64,000 nucleotides of DNA from Pectinatus sottacetonis (lineage in GTDB: Bacteria > Bacillota > Negativicutes > Selenomonadales > Selenomonadaceae): contig NZ_WIQK01000002.1 in the NCBI RefSeq assembly GCF_015732155.1, positions 1-64,000 of the forward strand. Reading direction: 5' to 3'. Positions 36,801-46,205 of this stretch are shown piece after piece. Within the stretch, counting starts at the first letter, position 1; each line of letters starts with the position of its first letter. The notes under the pieces were generated by a model, which was not told where the DNA came from, did not search any database, and saw nothing but the letters and a program-made list of their open reading frames with translations. Made by a program: the position numbers and the translations under genes.

Positions 36801-37808
36801 TTGGAAACTGACATTAGTCGGAAAATTATTCCCATAATTAAATTTACCCTGCCGGTAATTATAATTTTAGCTGTAGTAATAAATTTTTCCATATGGTTAT
36901 ATGGTCAATATCATGCCTATGCATCATTTTATGATGTCCGCGTAGTTGGAACTTTTGTTCATGCTAAAACACTTACAAATGGAAAACTGGAAAAAATACT
37001 AGTAAAAGATGGTCAACAGGTAAAAGCAGGACAAGTTCTCGCAGAAATACGCCCAAATGTCACACAAAAAGATATAGATAATCTAACACAGGCTTTTCAA
37101 CAGGCACAGGAACAATATAAGAATATGACAGCTTTAAACCAGCAAACCTCTATGCGGACTATAACTCAGCCTGAAAGGACTGCTCCGTCAGCAGAAGCCC
37201 GCAATAATTATGACGCAGCACTGGCTCACGAAAAAAAGATGGCAGATTTGTATTCGCTTGGTGCCGTGAGTAAAGCTGAATATATGACGGCTCAAGCAGA
37301 TGCAGCTACTGCCAAGGAAGCGTTAAACAATAGTGGTCATACATCATATACTCCAAAAGTCATAACAACAGGTACCTCCAGTGGTATTACCCCGCAGGAT
37401 ATTGCAGTGGCCAAGACAAAAATGAATCAGGCTAAGGCTGCTCTGGAAGAAGCCAAAAATAATAATAGACTTATCCCTATATGCGCTGATACAGATGGTA
37501 TTGTCTATTATACAAATTTAAAAAATAACATGTCCATTTCCGCTGGTCAAAATTTATTTAACATTGGAACATCTAATTATATGTGGTTAGAAGCAAAAGC
37601 AGTAAAAATGCAGACAGATAAAATTCAGGAAGGTGCATATGTAGACTGTATCATTAACAATGAACATATTAATGGAACTGTAGCAAAAATACTTCCTCCG
37701 ACAACCATAGAAAAAAAATATATCATAAAAATTTTTATTCCATCAGATAAAATGAAAAATATAAAGCCTAATATGATTGCTACTGTAAAAATAGCAACAA
37801 AAAAATGA
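36801..37808 (+). CDS. HlyD/EmrA-type membrane fusion protein, orphan
   Basis: A 335-residue periplasmic adaptor. There is one N-terminal transmembrane segment (about residues 12-34). Then come the first half of a biotinyl-lipoyl domain (ILVKDGQQVKAGQVLAEIRP near 74-93), an alpha-helical hairpin rich in Q/A/K (95-220), and the second lipoyl half with TDGIVYYTN. Such adaptors link inner-membrane transporters to outer-membrane factors in diderm cells. No transporter or TolC gene is adjacent; smc follows 41 bases later. TTG start with AGGAGG upstream. Confidence 0.88.
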   Translation: METDISRKIIPIIKFTLPVIIILAVVINFSIWLYGQYHAYASFYDVRVVGTFVHAKTLTNGKLEKILVKDGQQVKAGQVLAEIRPNVTQKDIDNLTQAFQQAQEQYKNMTALNQQTSMRTITQPERTAPSAEARNNYDAALAHEKKMADLYSLGAVSKAEYMTAQADAATAKEALNNSGHTSYTPKVITTGTSSGITPQDIAVAKTKMNQAKAALEEAKNNNRLIPICADTDGIVYYTNLKNNMSISAGQNLFNIGTSNYMWLEAKAVKMQTDKIQEGAYVDCIINNEHINGTVAKILPPTTIEKKYIIKIFIPSDKMKNIKPNMIATVKIATKK

Positions 37809-37849
37809 AGATTATATTTATTTTAATAAACAACTGCAGGTGAATTTAT

Positions 37850-40800
37850 TTGCTATTGAAAAGACTTGAAGCATACGGATTCAAATCTTTTGCGGACAGA
37901 ATCGAAATAGAATTCGATAAAGGAATAACCGCTATTGTTGGCCCAAATGGCAGTGGGAAGAGTAACATAACAGATGCCATACGGTGGGTTTTAGGTGAAC
38001 AGAATATCCGCAACCTAAGGGGCAGTAAAGCTGAAGATATTATTTTTACCGGCAGCTCAGTCCGCAAGGCATCCGGTATTGCTGAGGTATCCCTTACCTT
38101 CGATAACATAGATGGAAAATTACCCCTAGAGTTTCAGGAAATAAATATTATACGCCGCTTATTCCGTTCAGGTGAAAGCGAATTTTATATAAATAAAGCC
38201 CGCTGCCGCCTTAAAGATATTTATACGCTATTCGCTGATACTGGCTTAGGAAAAGATTCCATAAGTGTAATAAGTCAAAATAAAGTTGATGAGGTATTAA
38301 ATGCCCGACCGGAAAACCGTAGGCTTCTTTTTGAGGAATGCGCTGGAATAACTAAATACAGGGATCGAAAAAAAGAAGCGGTGCGGAAGTTAGAAAATAC
38401 TGAACAGAATGCTGTACGTATAAATGACATTATTACAGAAATTTCCAAGCAGCTTACGCCCTTGGCGGCAGAAGCAGAAAAAACCCAGCGTTATAACCAA
38501 TTAAAAAACAGCTATGATAGATGTAAGTTATCCCATATTTTATGTAAATACGAAAATTTTTCTACAGAGGATAATGTCATTTCAGCAGATATTCAGAAAT
38601 TGAAAACTAATATTGCTGATTTAGAGATAAAAAAAGCGGCTGTTGATGGAAAAACAGTCGCTTTAGATAATGAAATAACTATCATAGAAAAACAATTAGC
38701 TGATATGGAAAGCAACAACCGCAAAATTGCGGCAGAAATTGAACGCAACCGCAGTAATTGCCGTATTCTTGCCGAAAGAATAAAGCAAAACAGCCATTCC
38801 CTCAATATTCTGAAAGATCATTTCGTTAAAATCACTACCGAAAAAACTACAGCAGAAGATAATTTAGTTCAACTACAGGTGCATATCTCAGAATTGGCTA
38901 AAACAAAACTTTTCCGGCAAACAGCTTTAGAAAAAACTCATACTACTATCAATGGCTTAGAAAAAAATATTTCCGACGAGCAAAACCTCCTGGATAAATT
39001 AAAAACAGAATCGCATCAAAAACAGCTGCTGCTCGAACAACAGGAACGCAAATTAATAATGTTTCAGCGTGATATTGAAGAAAAAATGCGCTCCTTAGCA
39101 GAGAAAAAAACAATAAAAGATGATTTTGATAAAAACAAACGAATATATGCTGAAAAAATAGCTGCTGCTGAACAAGAAATAACAACATTAACAAAAAAAG
39201 AAAATTGCTTACAGACTGCTGGTACTAAGGCCATCAATAAATACAATGATATTCAGTCCCAATTGCACATTATTCAGGAAAAATGTACTGAATTAACACA
39301 TACTGCTGATCGAACGAAAGAACGCATTAAAATACTATCCAATATGCAGAAAGCCTATGAAGGCTTCGGCAAAAGCGTAAAAGCTGTACTAACTGCCCAA
39401 AATCAGGCTTGGTATAGTGGAATATGCGGTTCTGTTGCGGAATTGATAAAAGTTGCTCCCCCATATATAACAGCAATAGAAACTGCGCTGGGAAACAGTC
39501 TGCAGAATATAATTACTACAGACACTGACATTGCAAAAGCTGCTATTTCTTTTCTAAAAAGAGAAAAATCTGGTCGAGCCACTTTCCTGCCGATTACAAC
39601 AGTCAAACCATATCATCTTCATCGTGAAGATATGACCATATATACTGGTTTCATTGGTTATGCTGATCAATTGATCTCAACCCAAAACCAATATGAGAAA
39701 ATAATAGAAAGCCTGCTGGGACGCACTGTTATTGTTGACAATATAGATAATGCTTTAATTTTGGCAAAGCAAAAAAAATATACATTGCGCATCGTCACGT
39801 TAGCCGGCGAAATCATGCATGCCGGGGGTGCTATGTCTGGTGGAAGTACACGCCGCGAAATAAGCTTTTTAAATCGAGAAAATGATATACAACAGTTAAT
39901 CACTAAAAATAATCAATTAATAAGCCAGCTGTTATCTTACAAAACAAAACAAAGTCAGCTTATGTCCGATTTATCAAAAACAGATACGGCTATAAAAAGC
40001 AATAATAAGCAATTGCAGGATCTTTTTATTATAAAAGCCGAAAAAAAGACTAATTTCAGCCATTTACGTGATACTTATATCGATATAGAAAAAAGAGTGA
40101 CTAAGCTCATTTCGGATATAAGTTCGCTGGATAAACAATCAGCTGAATTACATCTTGCTTATGACAAAGAAAAACATGCTTTAGATACTGAGCGGACAAA
40201 TAAAAATATTGAATCAGAAAAATCTAGTAAAATTGAAGAAAAAATCGCAGCTTATCATTGTGAACAAAAAAAACAGCAGGCTCAACTGTTAAAACAGACA
40301 GCTGCATTTGCCTCCATAGAAGAAAGTCTATCAGGTAACAGGGAAAAATTAGAACTACTAAAAAATGAATGCCATCGCTGCTGTAATTCTTTAAAAAGCA
40401 ATACAGAAGAACAAACCCGCCTGCAGAATTCTATAAATGACAGTCTGCAGGAATTAGCCCAGCTCCAGCTGTCGACAAAAAATTTACAGCAGTTACATCA
40501 ATCCGGCAGTACAGATTATGATAAAACATATAGTATGTTAATGACTAAACGAGTAAAAAATAAAGAATATGCAACTAAACGCAAAGAAACAGCTGACCAG
40601 ATGAGTACCCTGCAAGAACATGTCCATGCACTTGAAATAAAAGCAGCAAAGACTCATTTTGAAGTAGAACAATGTGTACAAAGACTTCAGGAAGATTATG
40701 CTCTGTCGCCGCAGGAGGCTTTATCTTTAAAAGAAGATATTCCTGAGGAAATTCTTCTAAAAAATTTAAAAGAATTACAAGAACAATTAACCCGAATAGG

Positions 40801-41401
40801 TAGTATTAATCCTAATGCAATAAATGAATACAATGAAATAAATAAACGACATAAATTTATGGCAGCACAAATGGAGGATCTAACAACAGCAAAAGCTGAT
40901 TTACAGCAGATAATTACCCAAATGGACCTGACAATGTCAAAACAATTTAAAAAAGCTTTCATATCTATCCAAGAATATTTCAATGATATTTTTGGCAAAT
41001 TATTTGGCGGAGGAACAGCAAAACTTATTCTAACCGATGAAGAAGATATCCTTTCCTCTGGAGTAGAAATTGCTGTACAGACACCTGGTAAAAAGAAACA
41101 AAATCTGGTATTGTTATCTGGAGGCGAACGGACGCTTACAGTAATTGCCCTATTGTTCTCCTTTTTGCAATACAGTCCTGCACCATTTTCCGTATTAGAT
41201 GAAATTGACGCTCCACTTGATGAAGTAAACATAAAGCGTTTTAGTGCCTTTTTAAAAGATTATTCTTCAAATACACAATTCATAATAGTAACCCATAGAA
41301 AAGGTACAATGGAGGCAGCTGATGTTATGTATGGTGTTACGATGGAAGAAGCAGGTGTATCTAAAATAATTTCTGTTAAATTAGAAGAATCGGAGGCTTG
41401 A
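37850..41401 (+). CDS. smc: Chromosome segregation protein SMC
   Basis: An 1183-residue SMC ATPase that compacts and segregates the chromosome with ScpA/ScpB. N-terminal MLLKRLEAYGFKSFADR and Walker A VGPNGSGKSNITDAI (about 30-44). Long coiled coils flank a hinge around residues 510-650 (AEL..TAIETALGNSLQNI, GRATFLPI). C-terminal signature LLSGGERTLTVIALL and Walker B FSVLDEIDAPLDE. TTG start behind GCAGGTGA. It ends overlapping the ftsY ribosome site, giving the usual smc-ftsY pair. Confidence 0.97.
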   Translation: MLLKRLEAYGFKSFADRIEIEFDKGITAIVGPNGSGKSNITDAIRWVLGEQNIRNLRGSKAEDIIFTGSSVRKASGIAEVSLTFDNIDGKLPLEFQEINIIRRLFRSGESEFYINKARCRLKDIYTLFADTGLGKDSISVISQNKVDEVLNARPENRRLLFEECAGITKYRDRKKEAVRKLENTEQNAVRINDIITEISKQLTPLAAEAEKTQRYNQLKNSYDRCKLSHILCKYENFSTEDNVISADIQKLKTNIADLEIKKAAVDGKTVALDNEITIIEKQLADMESNNRKIAAEIERNRSNCRILAERIKQNSHSLNILKDHFVKITTEKTTAEDNLVQLQVHISELAKTKLFRQTALEKTHTTINGLEKNISDEQNLLDKLKTESHQKQLLLEQQERKLIMFQRDIEEKMRSLAEKKTIKDDFDKNKRIYAEKIAAAEQEITTLTKKENCLQTAGTKAINKYNDIQSQLHIIQEKCTELTHTADRTKERIKILSNMQKAYEGFGKSVKAVLTAQNQAWYSGICGSVAELIKVAPPYITAIETALGNSLQNIITTDTDIAKAAISFLKREKSGRATFLPITTVKPYHLHREDMTIYTGFIGYADQLISTQNQYEKIIESLLGRTVIVDNIDNALILAKQKKYTLRIVTLAGEIMHAGGAMSGGSTRREISFLNRENDIQQLITKNNQLISQLLSYKTKQSQLMSDLSKTDTAIKSNNKQLQDLFIIKAEKKTNFSHLRDTYIDIEKRVTKLISDISSLDKQSAELHLAYDKEKHALDTERTNKNIESEKSSKIEEKIAAYHCEQKKQQAQLLKQTAAFASIEESLSGNREKLELLKNECHRCCNSLKSNTEEQTRLQNSINDSLQELAQLQLSTKNLQQLHQSGSTDYDKTYSMLMTKRVKNKEYATKRKETADQMSTLQEHVHALEIKAAKTHFEVEQCVQRLQEDYALSPQEALSLKEDIPEEILLKNLKELQEQLTRIGSINPNAINEYNEINKRHKFMAAQMEDLTTAKADLQQIITQMDLTMSKQFKKAFISIQEYFNDIFGKLFGGGTAKLILTDEEDILSSGVEIAVQTPGKKKQNLVLLSGGERTLTVIALLFSFLQYSPAPFSVLDEIDAPLDEVNIKRFSAFLKDYSSNTQFIIVTHRKGTMEAADVMYGVTMEEAGVSKIISVKLEESEA

Positions 41402-41403
41402 AT

Positions 41404-42321
41404 ATGGGTTTTTTTAACAAATTAAAAAATAGTTTAAACAAAACAAGAAAATCCTTTACTGAAAAAATTGAACAACTGGTAATTGGCTATGCCGACATTA
41501 ACGATGAGTGTCTTGATGAATTAGAAGAAATTTTAATATCGGCTGACGTTGGTGTACAGACAACCATGAAACTAATGGATGATGTTCGTAAAGGCATAAA
41601 GAAAAAAGAAATTAACTCACCCCAGGATCTGCAGCCATTCTTGATAAAACGCATCAGCGAAATTTTATCCATTGGCGAAAACACCATAAATACTGCGGTT
41701 GCACCGCCAACTGTATTTTTAGTGATAGGTGTAAACGGTGTAGGAAAAACAACAACAATTGGTAAGTTGGCAAAATATTATAAAAACCAAAACAAATCTG
41801 TTCTGCTGGCTGCGGCGGATACCTTCAGAGCTGCCGCTATCGACCAGCTGCAAATCTGGGGGCAGCGGGCTGCCGCTGAAGTAATAGCTCATGAAGAAGG
41901 CGCTGATCCGTCAGCTGTTGTATTTGATGCGCTAAAAGCAGCATTAGCCAGAAAAACTGACGTTTTAATAATTGATACTGCCGGCCGACTGCATACTAAG
42001 TCGAATTTAATGGATGAATTGAATAAAATGTACCGGATAATAAAACGGGAAATCCCAGATGCTCCCCATGAAACACTTCTGGTTTTAGATGCAACAACAG
42101 GACAAAACGCTATTCACCAGGCTGAGCTATTTACTAAAGCTGCACCCATAACTGGAGTAATATTGACAAAATTAGACGGAACAGCTAAAGGCGGTGTAAT
42201 AATTGGCATAAAATCACAACTATCAATGCCTGTTAAATGGATCGGCGTAGGTGAAGGTGAAGATGATTTACAACCATTTATCGCTGAAGACTTTGCAACA
42301 GCTTTATTCAGTAAAAAATAA
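41404..42321 (+). CDS. ftsY: Signal recognition particle receptor FtsY
   Basis: The SRP docking GTPase at the inner membrane. The 305-residue protein has only a short N-terminal region before the NG domain, so the acidic A domain of E. coli FtsY is missing, as in most Firmicutes. Motifs: GVNGVGKTTTIGKLAKY near 113, DTFRAAAIDQL, DTAGRLHTKSNLMDEL, TKLDGTAKGG and GVGEGEDDL. I place the start at the ATG at 41404, seven bases after GGAGG; a TTG at 41398 overlaps the smc stop. Confidence 0.96.
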   Translation: MGFFNKLKNSLNKTRKSFTEKIEQLVIGYADINDECLDELEEILISADVGVQTTMKLMDDVRKGIKKKEINSPQDLQPFLIKRISEILSIGENTINTAVAPPTVFLVIGVNGVGKTTTIGKLAKYYKNQNKSVLLAAADTFRAAAIDQLQIWGQRAAAEVIAHEEGADPSAVVFDALKAALARKTDVLIIDTAGRLHTKSNLMDELNKMYRIIKREIPDAPHETLLVLDATTGQNAIHQAELFTKAAPITGVILTKLDGTAKGGVIIGIKSQLSMPVKWIGVGEGEDDLQPFIAEDFATALFSKK

Positions 42322-42346
42322 AAGAAAGTTGTCAGATATTTATTCA

Positions 42347-43642
42347 TTATGCTGGATTTTCTTCATTTATCTTATTGAATAAATTTGTCGCTGAATCGGC
42401 TACTTCCTGAGAAACCTGTCTAACATCATTAGAAGAAGATGTTAGCGCGCCTAAAGAAGTATCTATTGATGCTATCTGGACATGATTTTTATTTGTCGCT
42501 GCTGTAATTTTAGTTATTTCTCCTACACTGGCATTTATATCATCAACAATTTTAAACAATAATTGATTTTGCTCATCCATATTATTCACGACATTATTTG
42601 TTGATGCCGCGTTATGGGTTATAAGGTCATGAATTTTAGCTGCTGACTGACTGCTTTGTTCGGCCAGCTTTCTTACTTCATCAGCAACAACTGCAAACCC
42701 TTTTCCGGCTTCACCAGCTCTTGCTGCCTCAATAGCAGCATTCAAAGCCAGCAAATTTGTTTGTGATGCAATTTCTGTTATTGTTTCAGCAATATTATTA
42801 ACAGACTTGGTACTTTCATTAAGCTCCGCCAAATTATTTTTCATCTGTTTTACCTGATTGGTCAGCAGCCGTATCTCTTCAATGATTTTTTTAATCATTT
42901 TTTCGCCGCTTTCTGCCAAATTATTAGTTATACCGGATTGTTCCTTTACATTATCAGCAGATTCCTTAATCTTAATTACATTATCAGACATATTTTCAGC
43001 TGAAGAAGACATTTCTTCTGATAATGCAGCCAATGATTCTGATAATTCCTTTATCGTCTGCAATAAATCATTCTGCTTGTGCATCAATGCTTCTTCTTTA
43101 AGAACTTTATTTTTTAGATCTAGAATATAATCATCAATAAAAGTATGCATAACAATAGCCTGAATAAACTGTGTCTGATGGCAGAAGGCAAGGACAATAT
43201 GTTGAAGTCCTTCTATATTATTATTGTAAAGTTTAAAAATATACGGATATATAATTTGTTCGAGAACACCAAAAGACATAGAGAACCATTCCGGCGGTAA
43301 TTTTATTTTGTTATGTACTTTACCTATTTTATAAATTTTATCTATATAAGCATCAGTAATATTGGTTTCATACATCATTGATAAAAACATTTTAAATGTA
43401 TTTTTTAATTTCTCTACTGAGGAATTTTTTTCTATAAACATTTTTATTTCTGGTACTGAAGTTATTTTTTGATAAAATTTATTTGTAATTGTTTCCAGAT
43501 TTTTTTTTATAATAGGTTCTATCTGTTGCAAATAACCAATTTCAGCATCACTCATGGTCAAAAGTATTTTACTTGTTTTATCAGTTGCTGTAAAATTACT
43601 TATAGAAGATTCTGATTTTAGGGCCTTCCTTGTAAAAAACAT
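42347..43642 (-). CDS. Globin-coupled chemoreceptor (HemAT-like)
   Basis: A 431-residue soluble methyl-accepting protein. Residues about 30-185 match the protoglobin sensor domain, with a candidate proximal heme His in the [15 protein letters not shown] segment (around 110). After a helical linker, the C-terminal half is a cytoplasmic signalling domain with the hairpin tip [21 protein letters not shown]. There are no membrane segments. In B. subtilis the HemAT protein senses oxygen for aerotaxis. It is convergent with ftsY (25-base gap) and has no che gene beside it. Confidence 0.9.
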   Translation of the reverse strand: MFFTRKALKSESSISNFTATDKTSKILLTMSDAEIGYLQQIEPIIKKNLETITNKFYQKITSVPEIKMFIEKNSSVEKLKNTFKMFLSMMYETNITDAYIDKIYKIGKVHNKIKLPPEWFSMSFGVLEQIIYPYIFKLYNNNIEGLQHIVLAFCHQTQFIQAIVMHTFIDDYILDLKNKVLKEEALMHKQNDLLQTIKELSESLAALSEEMSSSAENMSDNVIKIKESADNVKEQSGITNNLAESGEKMIKKIIEEIRLLTNQVKQMKNNLAELNESTKSVNNIAETITEIASQTNLLALNAAIEAARAGEAGKGFAVVADEVRKLAEQSSQSAAKIHDLITHNAASTNNVVNNMDEQNQLLFKIVDDINASVGEITKITAATNKNHVQIASIDTSLGALTSSSNDVRQVSQEVADSATNLFNKINEENPA

Positions 43643-43827
43643 GTTTTTTCCTCCAATACTGATTATAATTTTGCCAGATAACTAACACTTTAAACTGTAC
43701 TGATTAATCTTAACCATGAAAATAAATCTTAAGTAAAATAAATATTATATATTCACTTCTATAAGATTTTTTATAATCCTTTAAAATAATTATAAACGAT
43801 AAAAAATTCTAACAACTTTTAAATAAT

Positions 43828-43869
43828 AAAAATCTCCTGTGAACATCAAAATATTCATAGGAGATTTTT
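43828..43869. terminator. Intrinsic terminator of amtB-glnK
   Basis: Stem AAAAATCTCCTGTGAA / TTCATAGGAGATTTTT (one mismatch) with a ten-base loop and U-runs both ways, 12 bases after the glnK stop. Confidence 0.88.
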
Positions 43870-43880
43870 ATTATTTTTTC

Positions 43881-44243
43881 TTATTCTTCATTATCTGTTA
43901 TAGCCTTGCTTCCCTGGGTCCCCGTTCTAATACGCATAGCATTTTCTACATTATAAACAAATATTTTACCATCACCAACCTGACCTGTACACAAAACTTT
44001 CTGAGCAACAGATAAAATTTCATCAACGGGAACATCGCAGACTACTGTTTCTAGTTTTATCTTAGGAACAAGATTTATAGAATATTCTCTACCGCGATAA
44101 ACTTCCTTATGTCCTTTTTGCAATCCACAGCCATAAACGGGAATAACCGTCATGCCCTCAACTCCAATACTATTTAAAGCACTTTTAAGTTCTTCTAGTT
44201 TATTAGCGCGTGTAATGATTTCAATTTTTGTCATTTTAGACAT
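43881..44243 (-). CDS. glnK: PII nitrogen regulatory protein GlnK
   Basis: A 120-residue PII signal protein: TKIEIITRANKLEELKSAL at the N-terminus, the T-loop GHKEVYRGREYSINLVPK with the potentially modified Tyr, the B-loop TGQVGDGKIFVYNVENAMRIRTG and a short C-loop. GlnK trimers bind ATP/ADP/2-oxoglutarate and block AmtB when nitrogen is ample. It lies 79 bases downstream of amtB with GGAGGCAGGAAT before the ATG, giving the standard amtB-glnK operon. Confidence 0.96.
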   Translation of the reverse strand: MSKMTKIEIITRANKLEELKSALNSIGVEGMTVIPVYGCGLQKGHKEVYRGREYSINLVPKIKLETVVCDVPVDEILSVAQKVLCTGQVGDGKIFVYNVENAMRIRTGTQGSKAITDNEE

Positions 44244-44322
44244 ATTCCTGCCTCCTAAATTATAATTTTAATTAGTTTATATTATAAAACAGTTTATTTG
44301 ATTTGCCACTAAAAATTATAAT

Positions 44323-45693
44323 TTAATTCATTTTATCAAAATCATCGGCTATTCCCAATGACTCGCCTGTCATTATCGACTGAGAATAGGCACGTTCACC
44401 ATGTTCTACTATATCAAGACCGGAAATTTCTTCAGTTTCATCGGCCCTAAACGGAGTAATAGCATTAATAATCTTATAAAGGACAAATGAACCTATACCA
44501 CCTAATAAATAAGCTACTATGATCGATATAATCTGAGCCATGAGCAGATTGCTATTACCATAAAACAAGCCATTGGCTCCTGCTGGATTAACTGTCGTTG
44601 ATGCCCACAGTCCAGTTGCAATAGCACCCCATGTACCACCTATTCCATGAACACCAAAAGCGTCTAAAGAATCATCATAGCCTAATTTAGTTTTCAAAAC
44701 AGCTACAGCAAAATAACACACTGCCCCACCGATAAACCCGATTATAACCGCTGGCATTGGAGCGACAAACCCAGCAGCTGGTGTTATTGCTACTAATCCA
44801 GCAATACATCCCGATGCTGCTCCTAAAATCGTAGGTTTTCCATTATGTACCCATTCACAAACTACCCATGATACTGTAGCCATCGCTGCTGCGGCCTGTG
44901 TGGTAATAAAAGCATTAGCTGCCAATTCATTTGCTCCTAAAGCACTTCCGGCATTAAAACCAAACCAGCCAAACCAAAGTAATGCTGCTCCTAAAACAGT
45001 CATTGGTAAATGATGCGGCAAAAGCGGCAACTTTCCATAGCCGCGTCTTTTCCCGATAAGAATACAAAGGGTAAGCCCGGAAACACCTGAAAGAATATGT
45101 ATTACCAATCCACCGGCAAAATCCAAAGCTCCCAGTGCAAAAAGCTTTCCACCACCCCATACCATGTGTGCCATGGGATTATAAATAAATATCGACCATA
45201 ACAATACAAACAAAACATATGCTTTAAATCTTACTCTTTCAGCAAAGGCTCCAGTAATAAGTGCTGGTGTAATAACCGCAAACATACATTGAAAAGCCAC
45301 AAAAGCAAGTTCAGGAATAGATGTACCTGTCCATATCTGCCCAATAGTTCCAGTCAGCCCTATCTTACTTAATGATCCGATTACTCCAGGAATTACACCT
45401 GTGGCATCATCGCCAAAAGCCATAGTATATCCCAATATAATCCATTCTACCGAAATCATTCCTACTATAAAAAAACTATGCATGATAGTTGTTAATACGT
45501 TTTTACTTCTAACCATGCCGCCATAAAAAAAGCCTAATCCCGGAGTCATAATAAAAACTAACGCTGCACTTACAAGCACCCATGCTGTATCTCCTGCACT
45601 GATTTGCGGTGCTTTAGCAGCAGCAAAAGCTGTTGGCACTGACAATACCATTAATATAAATGTTGACAAAAGCACAGACCAAAGTTTTTTCAT
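44323..45693 (-). CDS. amtB: Ammonium transporter AmtB
   Basis: A 456-residue ammonium channel with an N-terminal signal-like segment (MKKLWSVLLSTFILMVLSVP) and eleven hydrophobic helices. Conserved pieces: PGLGFFYGGMVRSKN near 46-60, the pore His in HMVWGGGKLF / GGLVIHILSG, and DDSLDAFGVHGIGGTWG with the second His. The start at 45693 follows AAGGAAGGAAAG; 13 further in-frame codons upstream lack a site. Expression is probably controlled through the leader described at 45807-45905. Confidence 0.96.
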   Translation of the reverse strand: MKKLWSVLLSTFILMVLSVPTAFAAAKAPQISAGDTAWVLVSAALVFIMTPGLGFFYGGMVRSKNVLTTIMHSFFIVGMISVEWIILGYTMAFGDDATGVIPGVIGSLSKIGLTGTIGQIWTGTSIPELAFVAFQCMFAVITPALITGAFAERVRFKAYVLFVLLWSIFIYNPMAHMVWGGGKLFALGALDFAGGLVIHILSGVSGLTLCILIGKRRGYGKLPLLPHHLPMTVLGAALLWFGWFGFNAGSALGANELAANAFITTQAAAAMATVSWVVCEWVHNGKPTILGAASGCIAGLVAITPAAGFVAPMPAVIIGFIGGAVCYFAVAVLKTKLGYDDSLDAFGVHGIGGTWGAIATGLWASTTVNPAGANGLFYGNSNLLMAQIISIIVAYLLGGIGSFVLYKIINAITPFRADETEEISGLDIVEHGERAYSQSIMTGESLGIADDFDKMN

Positions 45694-45812
45694 ATAAAAT
45701 CTTTCCTTCCTTTTTTTTGTAAAAGAATACATATTAATAGATATTGCTTTATAATAGTATTATAAGTTTAAATAATACTTTTATTCTTTCACAAATTCTT
45801 ATACAATAAAAA

Positions 45813-45854
45813 AACGCAGCCTACAGCAGAAAAAATCTGCATATAGGCTGCGTT
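45813..45854 (-). terminator. Terminator-like hairpin in the amtB leader
   Basis: On the minus strand AACGCAGCCTA pairs with TAGGCTGCGTT, with an inner GCAGA/TCTGC stem, followed by seven T (45814-45808). It lies 115 bases before the amtB start and about 20 bases after the predicted transcription start, so most transcripts should end here unless antitermination occurs. Confidence 0.75.
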
Positions 45855-45876
45855 GCCTTCATGTATGATGCTATTG

Positions 45877-45905
45877 ATTATATAATCTTGTCATTCTTTT
45901 GTCAA
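45877..45905 (-). promoter_or_regulatory. Perfect-consensus promoter upstream of amtB
   Basis: On the minus strand TTGACA (45905-45900), exactly 17 bases, then TATAAT (45882-45877). Predicted start near 45870. It would drive a leader of about 60 bases ending at the hairpin 45854-45813. Confidence 0.8.
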
Positions 45906-46061
45906 GCATTTTATTTATTTTGTTAGGAGAAAAATCATTTTTTTTATACAAATAAATGAATAATAAAAAAATAATTACAAAAAATAAAGTCTATTTCCAC
46001 TTTATACCAATTATAAAGTATTTTTTAAACTATTGATATTTTATCGATAAAAAGACTTGAC

Positions 46062-46090
46062 TTGACAATTTTTCGTAAGTAAAATATACA
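46062..46090 (+). promoter_or_regulatory. Predicted promoter of the yitT-like gene
   Basis: TTGACA at 46062-46067, 17-base spacer, TATACA at 46085-46090. It is 116 bases upstream of the start codon. The DNA between this and the amtB promoter (45906-46061) is AT-rich and shows nothing else I can name. Confidence 0.6.
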
Positions 46091-46205
46091 TTCAATGATA
46101 ATTAATAATTAGTTAATCTAATCATCACAGAGGACAATTATTAATTAAAAAACTCAGTTTAACCATCCCATGTAAAAAGTAACCACATATTTATGGAGGA
46201 TTATA

